From Treponema sp. (GTDB lineage Bacteria; Spirochaetota; Spirochaetia; Treponematales; Treponemataceae), in NCBI GenBank assembly GCA_017645785.1, contig JAGCNW010000030.1, forward strand, positions 91,045 to 155,044: DNA of 64,000 nucleotides, read 5' to 3'. How positions within the stretch are numbered: the stretch's first letter is position 1; every line of letters starts with the position of its first letter. Of the stretch, positions 42,345-51,484 are shown piece after piece. Made by a program: the position numbers and the translations under genes. The notes beneath the pieces were generated by a model, which was not told where the DNA came from, did no database searches, and saw only the letters and a list, made by a program, of their open reading frames with translations.

Positions 42345-44000
42345 TCAATCCAGACTCTTATAATCCATTCTACATGATATATTTCCTAAAAAGAAGAGTT
42401 TTCCTGCGGCAACATGATTGCCGCTACGGACATATGGATCGTCTTCAATAAGTGTCTTAACATCATCCAACGAGTCAGATATTCCCATGAGTGAAAGAAA
42501 ATTAGCGAGTGTTTGAATAACGTCTGTTGCATCCTTGCTCCAACCTTTATCCTTAACGGTGAGATTGTTGTTTAAAGACTCTCTGTTCTTATACGGAACG
42601 GCGTCGTCGCCCTGCCAATGCATGGCGGCGGTTATTTTATCATTCTTTCCGCCATTCCATGTTGATTTGTCTGTCAAATTATTGGTGTCAAGAGCCGCTT
42701 TAAGAGCCTTGTAAGCGTCAGATTTTTCATCCATTGCCTTTGCTGTAATCACGTCGGACACAGAAATATAAGATTCTCCTTCCTTTCCGGCAGCTTTTTT
42801 TAGCACTCCGTCAACATCCGAGGTTGATTTTGTTTTTGAATCAACCATTCCCCACACATTGCCTTTCCCGTCAGGGGCATTATCCTTTAGCGCTTGAATA
42901 ATTTCCGGCTTTAAGTAATCTTCCACAGTAAAGCCCTTGAGATAGGAATCCTTATAGTAATAAAGATACGCGCGCAAAATCAAAATGATTACGCTTGGAA
43001 GATACATCTGATAATTGTCGTCGGCGTATTTGCTGTATGTGGCAAACGGGTCGTAAGGCCCGTCCCCGCACAAAGAGCCTTTAAGACGCAATACATTGCC
43101 AGAATCATTGTTTTGTATGTATCTTTGAACGGCAAGCGCCACAGAGCCGCCCTGAGAATAACCCGCCGCAACAGTGTAAAAGTCGTCCTCAAAACCGTTT
43201 AAGTCATTGCCGTCGCCATCTTCGCCTTGCTTCCAATTATAAGCGGCGCGAGCGGCGTCATAGCACTGTTGGGCGGTGACATCCTGAATAAGATATGGGT
43301 GGACCCTGTCTTTTGTCGCGCCATAGCCCTCGTAGTCCGGCGAAATGACCATAACATCATTCCAGGCTTCAAAATACAAAAGTCCGCATTCTGTTGCGCC
43401 AGAACCGCTTTGTGACGTAGGTATCGCGCTGTTTTGCATTTGCGTGGCATGGCAGTGAAGAAGGACGATGTCTGTCTCCGCATACCATGTAAAAGGCCAT
43501 ACTTCGCCATAATTGACGAGCGCCCTCGTTGACGCCGTTATTGGCTCGCCACTCGCGCTTGTCGTCGTATATTTTAGAGTGTAGGTTGCGACCCAAGGAC
43601 AAAGCTCGTCGATTCCGAATGAATTAAAAAACGCGTCAACCTCGCTTTCGTTGGTCAAAATTTTATTCGGAGTGTTGCTGGCTTTGCTCTTTAATACAAC
43701 ATTCTTTTTTGCAACTTTCTTCTTCATTGACTTTTTGAAGTTCTCAAGATATTTTTGCTTCTTTTGCTTTAATTCTTGAACGGCGGCGGTGTTGCCGGCT
43801 TTTTGTTGAGCGGCAATAATGTCATTAAAAGAGTCTCTTTGAATAAGCTTGCTCTCAACAACCTTTCCGCCCTTGCTCGATGGAATGAATGGAATGAACG
43901 GAGTGTCGCTTGAATTATTGCAAGCAACCGCCATAAGCGACATTAAAAACAAAAGCGCTGTCGCCCCAAATTTCAATATTTTCTTAAAATAAATTCCCAT
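42345..44000 (-). CDS. Alpha/beta-hydrolase (secretory-lipase-like) lipoprotein
   Basis: The 551-residue protein has a signal sequence with lipobox MAVAC, a linker rich in Lys (40-115), and an alpha/beta-hydrolase fold: ISPDYEGYG (about 225), and the nucleophile elbow GYSQGGSVA (G-x-S-x-G). An acidic loop DGDGNDLNGFEDD just before it may bind calcium. Near the C-terminus AAMHWQGDDAVPYK holds a likely catalytic Asp, and GNHV a likely catalytic His. The pattern fits secretory lipases/triacylglycerol hydrolases. Composition is AT-richer than core genes. It has a TAGGAGA ribosome site and its own promoter. Confidence 0.85.
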   Translation of the reverse strand: MGIYFKKILKFGATALLFLMSLMAVACNNSSDTPFIPFIPSSKGGKVVESKLIQRDSFNDIIAAQQKAGNTAAVQELKQKKQKYLENFKKSMKKKVAKKNVVLKSKASNTPNKILTNESEVDAFFNSFGIDELCPWVATYTLKYTTTSASGEPITASTRALVNYGEVWPFTWYAETDIVLLHCHATQMQNSAIPTSQSGSGATECGLLYFEAWNDVMVISPDYEGYGATKDRVHPYLIQDVTAQQCYDAARAAYNWKQGEDGDGNDLNGFEDDFYTVAAGYSQGGSVALAVQRYIQNNDSGNVLRLKGSLCGDGPYDPFATYSKYADDNYQMYLPSVIILILRAYLYYYKDSYLKGFTVEDYLKPEIIQALKDNAPDGKGNVWGMVDSKTKSTSDVDGVLKKAAGKEGESYISVSDVITAKAMDEKSDAYKALKAALDTNNLTDKSTWNGGKNDKITAAMHWQGDDAVPYKNRESLNNNLTVKDKGWSKDATDVIQTLANFLSLMGISDSLDDVKTLIEDDPYVRSGNHVAAGKLFFLGNISCRMDYKSLD

Positions 44001-44052
44001 AATCTTCTCCTAGTAAAAAAGTTTGTTTGCAGATTCAATCAAGAGCGATATA

Positions 44053-44080
44053 ATTATAGCGCGGTTTTCGCAAATAGCAA
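44053..44080 (-). promoter_or_regulatory. Promoter of the lipase-like gene
   Basis: On the minus strand TTGCTA (44080-44075), 16 bases, TATAAT (44058-44053), followed by a ~50-base leader with AGGAGA. Confidence 0.7.
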
Positions 44081-44107
44081 AAGTTTTTTTTATAGTGTTT
44101 TTTTGCG

Positions 44108-44320
44108 CTATACAGGTGTTTTGGGGCAAATTATTTGCGTTTTGGAAGGGTCGGCGATTGTTTCTTCTATAATGATTTCTTTTATGCCGCGCGCTTCTTT
44201 TAGCGCAGACTCTCCGTCGGCAGGCACGTCAAAGCGGCAGCCAGTGACAAGAGAATCGCGCGCGCCTTCTGCATTAACAGGATAATTATCCCCGCCTAGC
44301 GTTTGAGAAGTTTGTAAATT
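44108..44320 (-). pseudogene. C-terminal fragment of an unrecognised protein
   Basis: A minus-strand frame of about 70 codons without a start ends at 44108. The last 50 residues have normal protein composition (LVTGCRFDVPADGESALKEA, then IKEIIIEETIADPSKTQIIC), and codon use is GC-rich like core genes, unlike the AT-rich gene just upstream. It has no start codon or ribosome site, so it is probably the surviving end of a gene cut by the insertion of the condensation-domain gene. I do not recognise the family. Confidence 0.45.
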
Positions 44321-44359
44321 TACAAAACGGAAAATAAAAAAGTTATATAATCCAGATTC

Positions 44360-45574
44360 TTATCGTTCGCTTGCGCATATTCTCATTTTGCCGTTCATTG
44401 TAAGCACGCCCCATGTTTTCTTTATTGCGGGCGAAGCAGGCGGAATGAAGTATGCATCTTCTATTACAGCGCTTTCTGTTTTTCCGAGATTTGTGATGCT
44501 GTATCCTTCCGGGCTGTCCAGGTGGAAGAAGTTTTTGCCTATGAACTCAGCAGCTTTACTTTCAAACTTGCCTTTGCTTGCCATCATGGCCGCATCCAGC
44601 AGACCTGGCTCAAGAGCTGCATAGCATTGCAGCGCAAGGTAAAGCGCTGACGGTTTTGCAGCTGTTATTCGAACTTTATCATGCGCTTGCTTTGCAACTG
44701 CAAAAAGATCATCATCGAAATTATTAATCTCAACAGAAAAAGCTGTGGAATAATTTCCCATTGCCCCGGGATTATAACATTTTAAGGATTTTCTGAGATC
44801 CGCTGCTATAACAATTCTTCTGGTTTTATCTTCGGTAAACAGTTTTGCCAGAAGATAATCGTTTACCGTTATGCCTTCCGCTTTGCATTTTTCTGCGATA
44901 CTGTTAGTTTCATCGATTTGAAAAACAGACAGGTTATGTTTTACCTTATCATTTTTGAGAAAATCATCTGCAAAGTGGTGGTAATCTTCGAAGGTCAGTC
45001 TTTTATTTTCTTTCTTCCACTGTTTGTTTGCTCTGTTTACGAGCAATCTGCTGATAAATGAAAGACGTGAGTTTTCAGGGAATTCCGCAGCAGATGATAT
45101 AAGCTTTTCTTCCGCAAATACAGGCTGTTTTTCAAGCGCATAATAATCCGCGAATTCTTTTGAAAGTTCCAGGGCTGCACGTCCATCTGCAAGAAGATGA
45201 TGGAAAACCATAAGTACGATAGTTTTACTGCCCGATGGCCAGACAGAAATCTTTAGCATTCCTTCTCTGAAAAGATCAAAATCCCTCGAAGTGATTCTCT
45301 CAAATTCAGCAATAATCTCAGGTGAATCTACATTCAAACCATTACCGGAACAGAGCGAAAACTCTACCTGCGAGTCTTCCTTTACATCATAAAAGAATCT
45401 GTTTCCATGTTCTTCATGTGAAATAAGCGCCCTGAGAAAAGGATGAGCCGCAGAAAGCCTTTTCACGGTATCGGCTATCTTGTTTTCATTAAGTTCTTTG
45501 TTTATGCAAATTACTATTCCAAAGCACATGTTCGGACACATTAAATGCGCTCTTTCTGTGAAAATATATTCCAT
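44360..45574 (-). CDS. Stand-alone condensation-domain-like acyltransferase
   Basis: The 404-residue protein has the condensation/BAHD-type active site HHLLADG (H-H-x3-D-G, about residue 135) and the layout of PapA/WES-like acyltransferases, with the second-half motif region AMGNYSTAFSVEINNFD in the place of the DFGWG-type latch. It would transfer an acyl group between a carrier or CoA and an alcohol or amine. No carrier protein or NRPS/PKS module is near. Codon use differs from the flanking genes (AT-rich, AGA/ATA common), suggesting transfer. Substrate unknown. Confidence 0.75.
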   Translation of the reverse strand: MEYIFTERAHLMCPNMCFGIVICINKELNENKIADTVKRLSAAHPFLRALISHEEHGNRFFYDVKEDSQVEFSLCSGNGLNVDSPEIIAEFERITSRDFDLFREGMLKISVWPSGSKTIVLMVFHHLLADGRAALELSKEFADYYALEKQPVFAEEKLISSAAEFPENSRLSFISRLLVNRANKQWKKENKRLTFEDYHHFADDFLKNDKVKHNLSVFQIDETNSIAEKCKAEGITVNDYLLAKLFTEDKTRRIVIAADLRKSLKCYNPGAMGNYSTAFSVEINNFDDDLFAVAKQAHDKVRITAAKPSALYLALQCYAALEPGLLDAAMMASKGKFESKAAEFIGKNFFHLDSPEGYSITNLGKTESAVIEDAYFIPPASPAIKKTWGVLTMNGKMRICASER

Positions 45575-45617
45575 AAATCAGTTCTTTTGTTAAATTTTCA
45601 GCAAGTGATGATGAGCG

Positions 45618-46193
45618 TCATGATGATTGCATCAACAGCGCCTTGTCCGCGTTTTCCACTCGGAATACGATTAGCGGAATCAACACAAGCTGCAAAATGA
45701 TTCCCGGGAGGCACTGGGGAATGCTTTTCCAAATGCCAAGGGGCGCGATTTTTTCAAGGCCAAAGCCGTAAAAGGCGACCATGCAGGCAAGCATGCGAAG
45801 AACGCGGCCAAAAACCATCGCGGCCAGGGTCTTTGCCAAAAGCGGCGCTTTGACTGAGCGCAAAAGTCCTGCCGCCAAGCCGTAGCCAAAAAGTTCCGCC
45901 ATCATAAGCGGAAGCTGGACTCCGCCTGGCATTCCGGAAAGAAAGTGGGACGCGACCGGACCCAAAAGTCCCGACAAGGCTCCCGCGATGGGGCCCGCCA
46001 AAAATCCTACAATAATAATCGGAAGGTGCATGGGGCTAAAGGCGATTCCTGGCGCCGTTCCCGCGCCGGAAACTTTTCCGATCCAGTGAAAAATCTGCGG
46101 AACAACTACCGCCGCCACAATCGCAAGAATTGTCGCGCCCGCCTGAACGGGAATCGAAAGCGGCTCCCTCTTTTGAATTGAAATTGCTGCCAT
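45618..46193 (-). CDS. ECF-type transporter S component (substrate-binding membrane protein)
   Basis: The 191-residue protein has about six membrane segments with small-residue stretches typical of S components: SPMHLPIIIVGFLAGPIAGALSG is close to the CbrT/ThiW/PanT-like pattern, and LMMAELFGYGLAAGLL follows. Such proteins bind a vitamin or its precursor and work with a shared energising module (EcfAA'T), not seen here. AAGGAGG precedes the ATG. The gene follows a broken solute-binding protein gene by 26 bases; no riboswitch is visible. Confidence 0.75.
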   Translation of the reverse strand: MAAISIQKREPLSIPVQAGATILAIVAAVVVPQIFHWIGKVSGAGTAPGIAFSPMHLPIIIVGFLAGPIAGALSGLLGPVASHFLSGMPGGVQLPLMMAELFGYGLAAGLLRSVKAPLLAKTLAAMVFGRVLRMLACMVAFYGFGLEKIAPLGIWKSIPQCLPGIILQLVLIPLIVFRVENADKALLMQSS

Positions 46194-46219
46194 AAAGACA
46201 CCTCCTTAATTACATTATT

Positions 46220-47493
46220 CTAAATGATAAAGCGACTTTTGTCCAATAATTTTTCGTCAGCCTCTCCGTTTTTGACGGCCTTAAGGCAGGCGTCGATGGA
46301 ACTGTAGAAAGTTATTTTTGCGTTTGGATAATAGGTCTTTACAAAGTAATACTGCATGCGGTTGTTATCGTTGACCGCGAAACGCTCCGTCGTCTTTTCC
46401 GTGTACTCGCCCTTGTGGACAAGTTCCGTGACCGCGAAAACAAGCGGCGTTGACTGGAAGATTCCGCCTTCCTCGGAATAGTACAAGCCTCCGCCCACAG
46501 GAAAGGCTATGTCGATTTTGTCTGAAGCGAGCGCGGCCGTCATTTGGTCGTAGCTGTCAAAGCCTTCGTACGAAACTTCTATGTTCTGCAATCCAAGGCC
46601 TTCCCACATTCTCGCCATTACGTCGGTGACTAGTCCAGTGGCCTTTCCGTCTTTGCCTCTTCCGCTGTAGGGAAGGTAATCCTTAAGGTAGCCCACGCGT
46701 GCCTTTGTGTTTTCCAAAAGCCATTTTTTTTCGGCGGCGCTAAAGGCTCGGCTTGCGACGCTTACAGGATAGTATTTGCTTTTTAGCGAGTTTATGTAAT
46801 TTGGCTCGTTCTTAAAAAGTTCGGTCTGCGCCGCGTTAAGCTCGGCTAAAAACTCCGGCTTATTTTTTGCCACGCATAGGTAGTAGTCCGAAAATCCGTA
46901 AGGGTATAAAAGCTCCGCGTTTGTCCTTCCGTAGGCGCCGTCGCCTTCCGCGGCCAAAACGTCAATCTCCGCCTTGTCAAAGGCTTCAAAAAGCGGCTCG
47001 TAGTCGTTAAAGCGGATTACTTCGGCCTTGATCGCGCGCGCCTTTAAAAAGTCGTCCAAGACGCCGGCCATCGCGCTGTCCAAGACGCCGATTTTTTTCC
47101 GTTAAGAGTCGCGGGGGCGGCGGTGATTTGGTCCTGCGAGGCGCGCTTGACCAGATTGTAGTTTTCGCTTCCCATCGGAGCGTCGGGGTAGCCGATGATG
47201 CCGGCGCGGTCGGCTCGCCATGCAAGCCCGGCCAAAAAGTCAATCTTTCCGTCCAAGAGCATTTGGTACAAGTCGCCAAACTCGCCGTAGACGTATTCGT
47301 ATTTCCAGCCGGTGTATTCCGAAAGCTTTTGGTAATACTCGTAGGCGTAGCCGGTCTTTACAGAGCCTTTTTGCACGCCTTCTTGGAAGACTTCGTTTTC
47401 GTAGTAGCCCACGCGCGCGAGTTTTCCTTGCGGCGTTGCGTCCAGGGCGGCCGACAATGCCGCGGCGAGAGCGAAAGTAAAAATTCGTTTCAT
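46220..47493 (-). pseudogene. Frameshifted periplasmic solute-binding (family 3) sensor-like protein
   Basis: The frame starts at ATG 47493 (overlapping the upstream stop as TGATG), has a signal peptide and a family 3 solute-binding domain (ARVGYYENEVFQEG, DFLAGLAWRADRAGIIGYPD). At 47092-47098 a run of seven As breaks the frame at Asn-Gly-Lys-Lys; with eight As it would continue as IGVLDSAMAG and run on to 46220 with a second binding domain (ARVGYLKDYLPYSGRGKDGK...). Relatives usually continue into a GGDEF or kinase domain; here the protein stops inside the second binding domain. So it has a frameshift and a probable truncation. Sequencing error at the A run is possible. Confidence 0.75.
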
Positions 47494-48620
47494 CAATTGT
47501 TTTGCTCCATTCCAACGCAGTCTTTGAGCAGCTTGATTATCTCAAGGTGCTGGGGGCAGGCGCCTTCGCATTGGCCGCATTCGACGCAGGCGCTTGCCTT
47601 GCCTTTTCCTTGCGTGGCGATGGCGTAGCGGCCCTGGCCGTGGTCCCAGCTGGGGCTTTTGGCCTCGTCGTTCTTTACGGCAAAAATGTCAGGAATCGGA
47701 ATTTGCGCCGGGCAGCCTTTGGTACAGTAATGGCAGGCGGTGCAGGGGATCGACTTGTCTTTTTCCAAGGCCTTTTGCGCCTTTTTAATCGTTTCTTGCT
47801 CGGCTGGACTGAGCGGCGTAAAGTTTTTCATGTAGGAAAGGTTGTCGTCCATTTGCGCCAAGTCGCTCATGCCCGACAATACCGTCATGATTCCTTCCAT
47901 GCTCGCCGCGTATCGGATTGCCCAAGAGGCAAAGCTGGCCTTTGGGTCGGCGGCCTTTAAGACTTCTTGGACGGCGGGGTGGGGCTTGGCTAGCGTTCCG
48001 CCCTTGACCGGCTCCATTACCACGATTGACTTGCCATGCTTGCGGGCAACCTCGTAGCAGGCGCGGGCTTGAACGCCGGGGTTTTCCCAGTCGGCGTAGT
48101 TTATTTGAAGCTGAACAAATTCCGTGTCGGGATGCTTTGTCAAAAGCTCGTCCAAAAATTTAGGGTCGGCGTGGAACGAAAAGCCCCAATGCTTTATCAA
48201 GCCTTCGTCGCGTCTGGCCTTTACAAAGTCCCAAATTTTAAAGTCGTCGTATTTTTGAATGTTGTTGCGCTGGAGCGAGTGCAATAAATAGTAGTCAAAG
48301 TAGCCCGCGCCCGTCCTCTCCAAGCTTGTGTGGAATTGCTGCTTTGCCTCTGCCTCGTTTGCCGCGACGGCCGCGTTGAGCTTTGTGCAAAGGGTGAACT
48401 TTTGGCGCGGGTGCCTGTCAACCAAGGCCAGCTTTGTGGCCTCCTCGGACTTTCCGTAGTCGTAAATGTAGGCCGTGTCAAAGTAAGTTCCGCCCGCCGC
48501 CAAAAATCGGTCAACCATTTGGCTTGTCTGCGCGACGTCAATGCTCCCGTCCGCGTTTTTTGGCAAGCGCATAAGGCCAAATCCCAGCTTAAAAATTTCC
48601 TTTCCAAACCAATAGCTCAT
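47493..48620 (-). CDS. Aldo/keto reductase with C-terminal 4Fe-4S ferredoxin domain
   Basis: The 375-residue protein has the aldo/keto reductase barrel (FDTAYIYDYGKSE with the catalytic Asp and Tyr, CTKLN with the Lys, and HSLQRNN where the family has a catalytic His) and two four-Cys clusters at the end (CTACHYCTKGCP and CVECGQCEGACP), binding two 4Fe-4S centres. This ferredoxin-tailed subfamily is widespread in anaerobes and may take electrons from ferredoxin rather than NADPH. AGGAGG precedes the ATG. Substrate unknown. Confidence 0.93.
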   Translation of the reverse strand: MSYWFGKEIFKLGFGLMRLPKNADGSIDVAQTSQMVDRFLAAGGTYFDTAYIYDYGKSEEATKLALVDRHPRQKFTLCTKLNAAVAANEAEAKQQFHTSLERTGAGYFDYYLLHSLQRNNIQKYDDFKIWDFVKARRDEGLIKHWGFSFHADPKFLDELLTKHPDTEFVQLQINYADWENPGVQARACYEVARKHGKSIVVMEPVKGGTLAKPHPAVQEVLKAADPKASFASWAIRYAASMEGIMTVLSGMSDLAQMDDNLSYMKNFTPLSPAEQETIKKAQKALEKDKSIPCTACHYCTKGCPAQIPIPDIFAVKNDEAKSPSWDHGQGRYAIATQGKGKASACVECGQCEGACPQHLEIIKLLKDCVGMEQNN

Positions 48621-48663
48621 TTTGGCCTCCTATATACAACCCCGCAACTTTGTCCCAAAACAT

Positions 48664-48888
48664 TTAGCGCCCTTCCTTGATTTTTCTGAAAATCAAATGC
48701 GCGATGTTATCATAGTAGCTGGTTGCGATGTTGTTGATATATTCGTAACCGCATTCGTAGGCTGCGTTTATGATTTTGCCTATTACTTCATCTGTCAGAC
48801 ATTGTGCTGGAATGTCGCAAACGTCATACTCTGTTTCTGGCGGCGTGTATTCAAAATCGCCGCTTATTTCATATTGTTTTAATGGCAT
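48664..48888 (-). CDS. Small acidic hypothetical protein
   Basis: A 74-residue frame with strong expression signals: AAGGAGG four bases before the ATG, and a promoter TTGAAA-18-TATAAT (48940-48911). The protein is acidic in its first half and Tyr/Ile-rich in its second (CGYEYINNIATSYYDNIAHL), with no signal peptide or membrane segment. It lies beside the restriction-modification gene and diverges from it. I do not recognise a family; a regulatory or anti-restriction role would be speculation. Confidence 0.65.
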   Translation of the reverse strand: MPLKQYEISGDFEYTPPETEYDVCDIPAQCLTDEVIGKIINAAYECGYEYINNIATSYYDNIAHLIFRKIKEGR

Positions 48889-48910
48889 ATTTCCTCCTTT
48901 ATGTAAAGAT

Positions 48911-48940
48911 ATTATACTATATTTTAGGAGATAGTTTCAA
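48911..48940 (-). promoter_or_regulatory. Promoter of the small acidic protein gene
   Basis: Minus strand TTGAAA (48940-48935), 18 bases, TATAAT (48916-48911), then a short leader with AAGGAGG. Confidence 0.75.
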
Positions 48941-49041
48941 ATCCTTTTATGTTGATCTGATAAAAGTTTTTTTTCTTGAAAATGGCTTTTAGGACTTTAA
49001 TAAATCAAATTTTTACGCTATAATTGCGTAGAGGGGTGCCT

Positions 49042-51441
49042 ATGGCTATAGAACAGTATACAGAAAGTTTAACTCTTCATGAAATGAAATGTGTGTTGGG
49101 AAAGAACCCTTTTGGCTTTGTCTTTCCGCAAGGCGATGTAGAGTCCGTGGATAAAATTGACGCCTTGCTCAAAAAAGCCGGCGGAAAACCAAGTGACTGT
49201 CCGTTGTCAGATTATACCCTTGGCGGTAACGGCAAGGCAAAACCCGAATATGTAATAACCTTCAATGACGATGCCTCTACAATTATAGTTGTTGAATGCA
49301 AAAATTCGGTAAAGAAACATGCCACCGAAAATTATGGTCGCCCAAAAAATTTTGCCGTTGACGGCGTCCTCTATTACGCAAAATACCTCAAAGAAGAATA
49401 CAATGTAGTTGCTGTTGCCATAAGCGGAACTAAAAAAGATGATATTAAAGTCAGCGCGTTCTATTGGGTAAAAGGACAATCAAGTTTTCAGGAACTTCTA
49501 AAAGCTCGAGACATTGTTTTGGAGCCGAAGAATTATATTGAATTAATAAAAGGAAATAAACTTCAAAAGAATTATTCTCTTGATGAAATTCGAGAAACTG
49601 CGATAATAATGCATGATGCGCTTCGTGAAATAAAGGTTACGGAAGCTCATAAACCAATTTTTATTGCAGGAATATTAATCGCATTGAATAACGATGATTT
49701 TTGCAAGTCATATTCTGCGCTCACTTCTTACAAACTTGTCATCCAAAACATTCAAACTGCGATTGAAAATGTGCTTGCAGGAAGTGACATAAAAAATAAC
49801 AGAATTGACTATATAAAGCAGGTCTTCAAAACATTGCAGGATAATACAAAGTTTGCGGAAATTCCTCTCGGACATAAAAAGTCAATTACATGGTATGTTG
49901 AACAATTAGAAATGAAAATAAAGCCGATGATGAACTATGCTGATTCTACGCTCGATGCGCTGGGAGTTTTTTATCATGAATTCATCAAGTATTCTGGTGG
50001 GGATGGAAGCGGACTTGGAATTGTGCTTACTCCGCAGCATCTTACTGAATTTATGTGTGATTTGGCAGGCGTTAACAAAAATAGCCGTGTTGTTGACATT
50101 TGCTGCGGCTCAGCTTCATTCCTTGTTACTGCTATGAACCGTATGTTCAAGAATGCAAATTCTCAGGAAGTTGAAAAAATCAGAAAAGAAGGATTGTATG
50201 GCGTTGAATTTGATGACGGGCTTTATACACTGGCAATCGCAAACATGATTATCAGAAAAGACGGCAAATCAAACATATATAAAGGCGATTGTTTCAACGA
50301 GCAGATAACAAAAGAACTTAAACAGAAGAACATTAATATCGGTCTTATAAATCCCCCTTATTCGCAAGACGATAAGGAAGAGTTAGAGTTTACAGAACAT
50401 CTGCTGGATATTCTTGTTCCGGGCGGAACCGGCTGTGTTGTTGTTCCGATGAGCTGCGCAATCGGTACTAAGTTTAAGGCAACCAGAGAGCGGCTTTTCA
50501 AAAAACATACGCTAAAAGCTGTTTTCAGTATGCCGGATGATATTTTCTATCCTACAGGAACGAATGTGTGTGTCATGGTCTGGGAAGCCCACACACCACA
50601 CGACAGTACGCAGGAAACATTTTTTGGATATTACAAGGATGATGGATTTGTAAAAAAACATAAATTTGGGCGTGTTGATTTCTTTTCTCGCTGGGAAAAA
50701 ATAGAAAAAGAATGGTTAAGACTTTATCGAAACAGAGATATAGAAACTGGATTAACCGCAAGGGCTTGTATTAATTGGAATGATGAATGGCTCTGTGAAG
50801 CTTACATGAATACTGACTATGAAAAACTATGTCAAAGTGATTTTGAAAAATCTGTACGCAGTTTTTTTTCATATGAAGTCTTGATTGGAGCTACAGACTT
50901 ATCCATAAAACTGAATAATCCCCCTTCTACTCCAGAGCTGTTTATCAAAGAATGGAAATCCTTTAAAATTTTTGATATTTTCACAATTCAAAATGGGAAA
51001 GGCATAAAGAAAGAAGAAATTGAAGAATTTCCAGGAGATTTTCCCGCCATTCAAAGCGGAGAAATCAATAACGGCGTTTTGGGATTCATAGAGAAGAATT
51101 ATTGCAAAGACATGAATTATACTTTAACGGATGAACCTTGTCTTACCGTTGCGCGTACAGGCACAGCAGGCTTCGTTGCTTTTCAGAAAAATGGTTGTGT
51201 TGTAGGTGATTCGGCAAAGATTCTGTTACTGAAAAATAAAGATTTCGGAAACACCTATGTATATATTTTTCTTGCTACAATTTTAAATGCAAATCGTTAT
51301 AAGTTTTCCTATGGGCGTAAAGTTACAGAAGAAAAATACAATGATTTGGTTTTAAGATTGCCCATAGATGCTGACGGCAATCCAAATTATCACTTTATGG
51401 AGAATTACATAAAATCATTGCCGTATAGTGATAGAATTTAA
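49042..51441 (+). CDS. Single-chain restriction-modification enzyme (nuclease + N6-adenine methylase + specificity domain)
   Basis: The 800-residue protein has an N-terminal type I R-like nuclease region with a PD-(D/E)xK pattern (Glu69, then Glu85-Cys-Lys87 in IIVVECKNS), a gamma N6-adenine methyltransferase with motif I at Asp352 (VVDICCGSASFL) and NPPY at 437-440, and a C-terminal target-recognition domain (after about 635, WKSFKIFDIFTIQNGKGI) like half of an HsdS subunit. This is the layout of type IIG/IIL systems that cut and methylate with one polypeptide. ATG 49042 follows GAGGGG; a TTG at 49024 falls on the -10 box. AT-rich, with no separate hsdR or hsdS: an acquired defence gene. Confidence 0.88.
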   Translation: MAIEQYTESLTLHEMKCVLGKNPFGFVFPQGDVESVDKIDALLKKAGGKPSDCPLSDYTLGGNGKAKPEYVITFNDDASTIIVVECKNSVKKHATENYGRPKNFAVDGVLYYAKYLKEEYNVVAVAISGTKKDDIKVSAFYWVKGQSSFQELLKARDIVLEPKNYIELIKGNKLQKNYSLDEIRETAIIMHDALREIKVTEAHKPIFIAGILIALNNDDFCKSYSALTSYKLVIQNIQTAIENVLAGSDIKNNRIDYIKQVFKTLQDNTKFAEIPLGHKKSITWYVEQLEMKIKPMMNYADSTLDALGVFYHEFIKYSGGDGSGLGIVLTPQHLTEFMCDLAGVNKNSRVVDICCGSASFLVTAMNRMFKNANSQEVEKIRKEGLYGVEFDDGLYTLAIANMIIRKDGKSNIYKGDCFNEQITKELKQKNINIGLINPPYSQDDKEELEFTEHLLDILVPGGTGCVVVPMSCAIGTKFKATRERLFKKHTLKAVFSMPDDIFYPTGTNVCVMVWEAHTPHDSTQETFFGYYKDDGFVKKHKFGRVDFFSRWEKIEKEWLRLYRNRDIETGLTARACINWNDEWLCEAYMNTDYEKLCQSDFEKSVRSFFSYEVLIGATDLSIKLNNPPSTPELFIKEWKSFKIFDIFTIQNGKGIKKEEIEEFPGDFPAIQSGEINNGVLGFIEKNYCKDMNYTLTDEPCLTVARTGTAGFVAFQKNGCVVGDSAKILLLKNKDFGNTYVYIFLATILNANRYKFSYGRKVTEEKYNDLVLRLPIDADGNPNYHFMENYIKSLPYSDRI

Positions 51442-51484
51442 TTTGGAGAAACATCAGTTTTTCTAAAGTGTCCATGAGCGTTTC

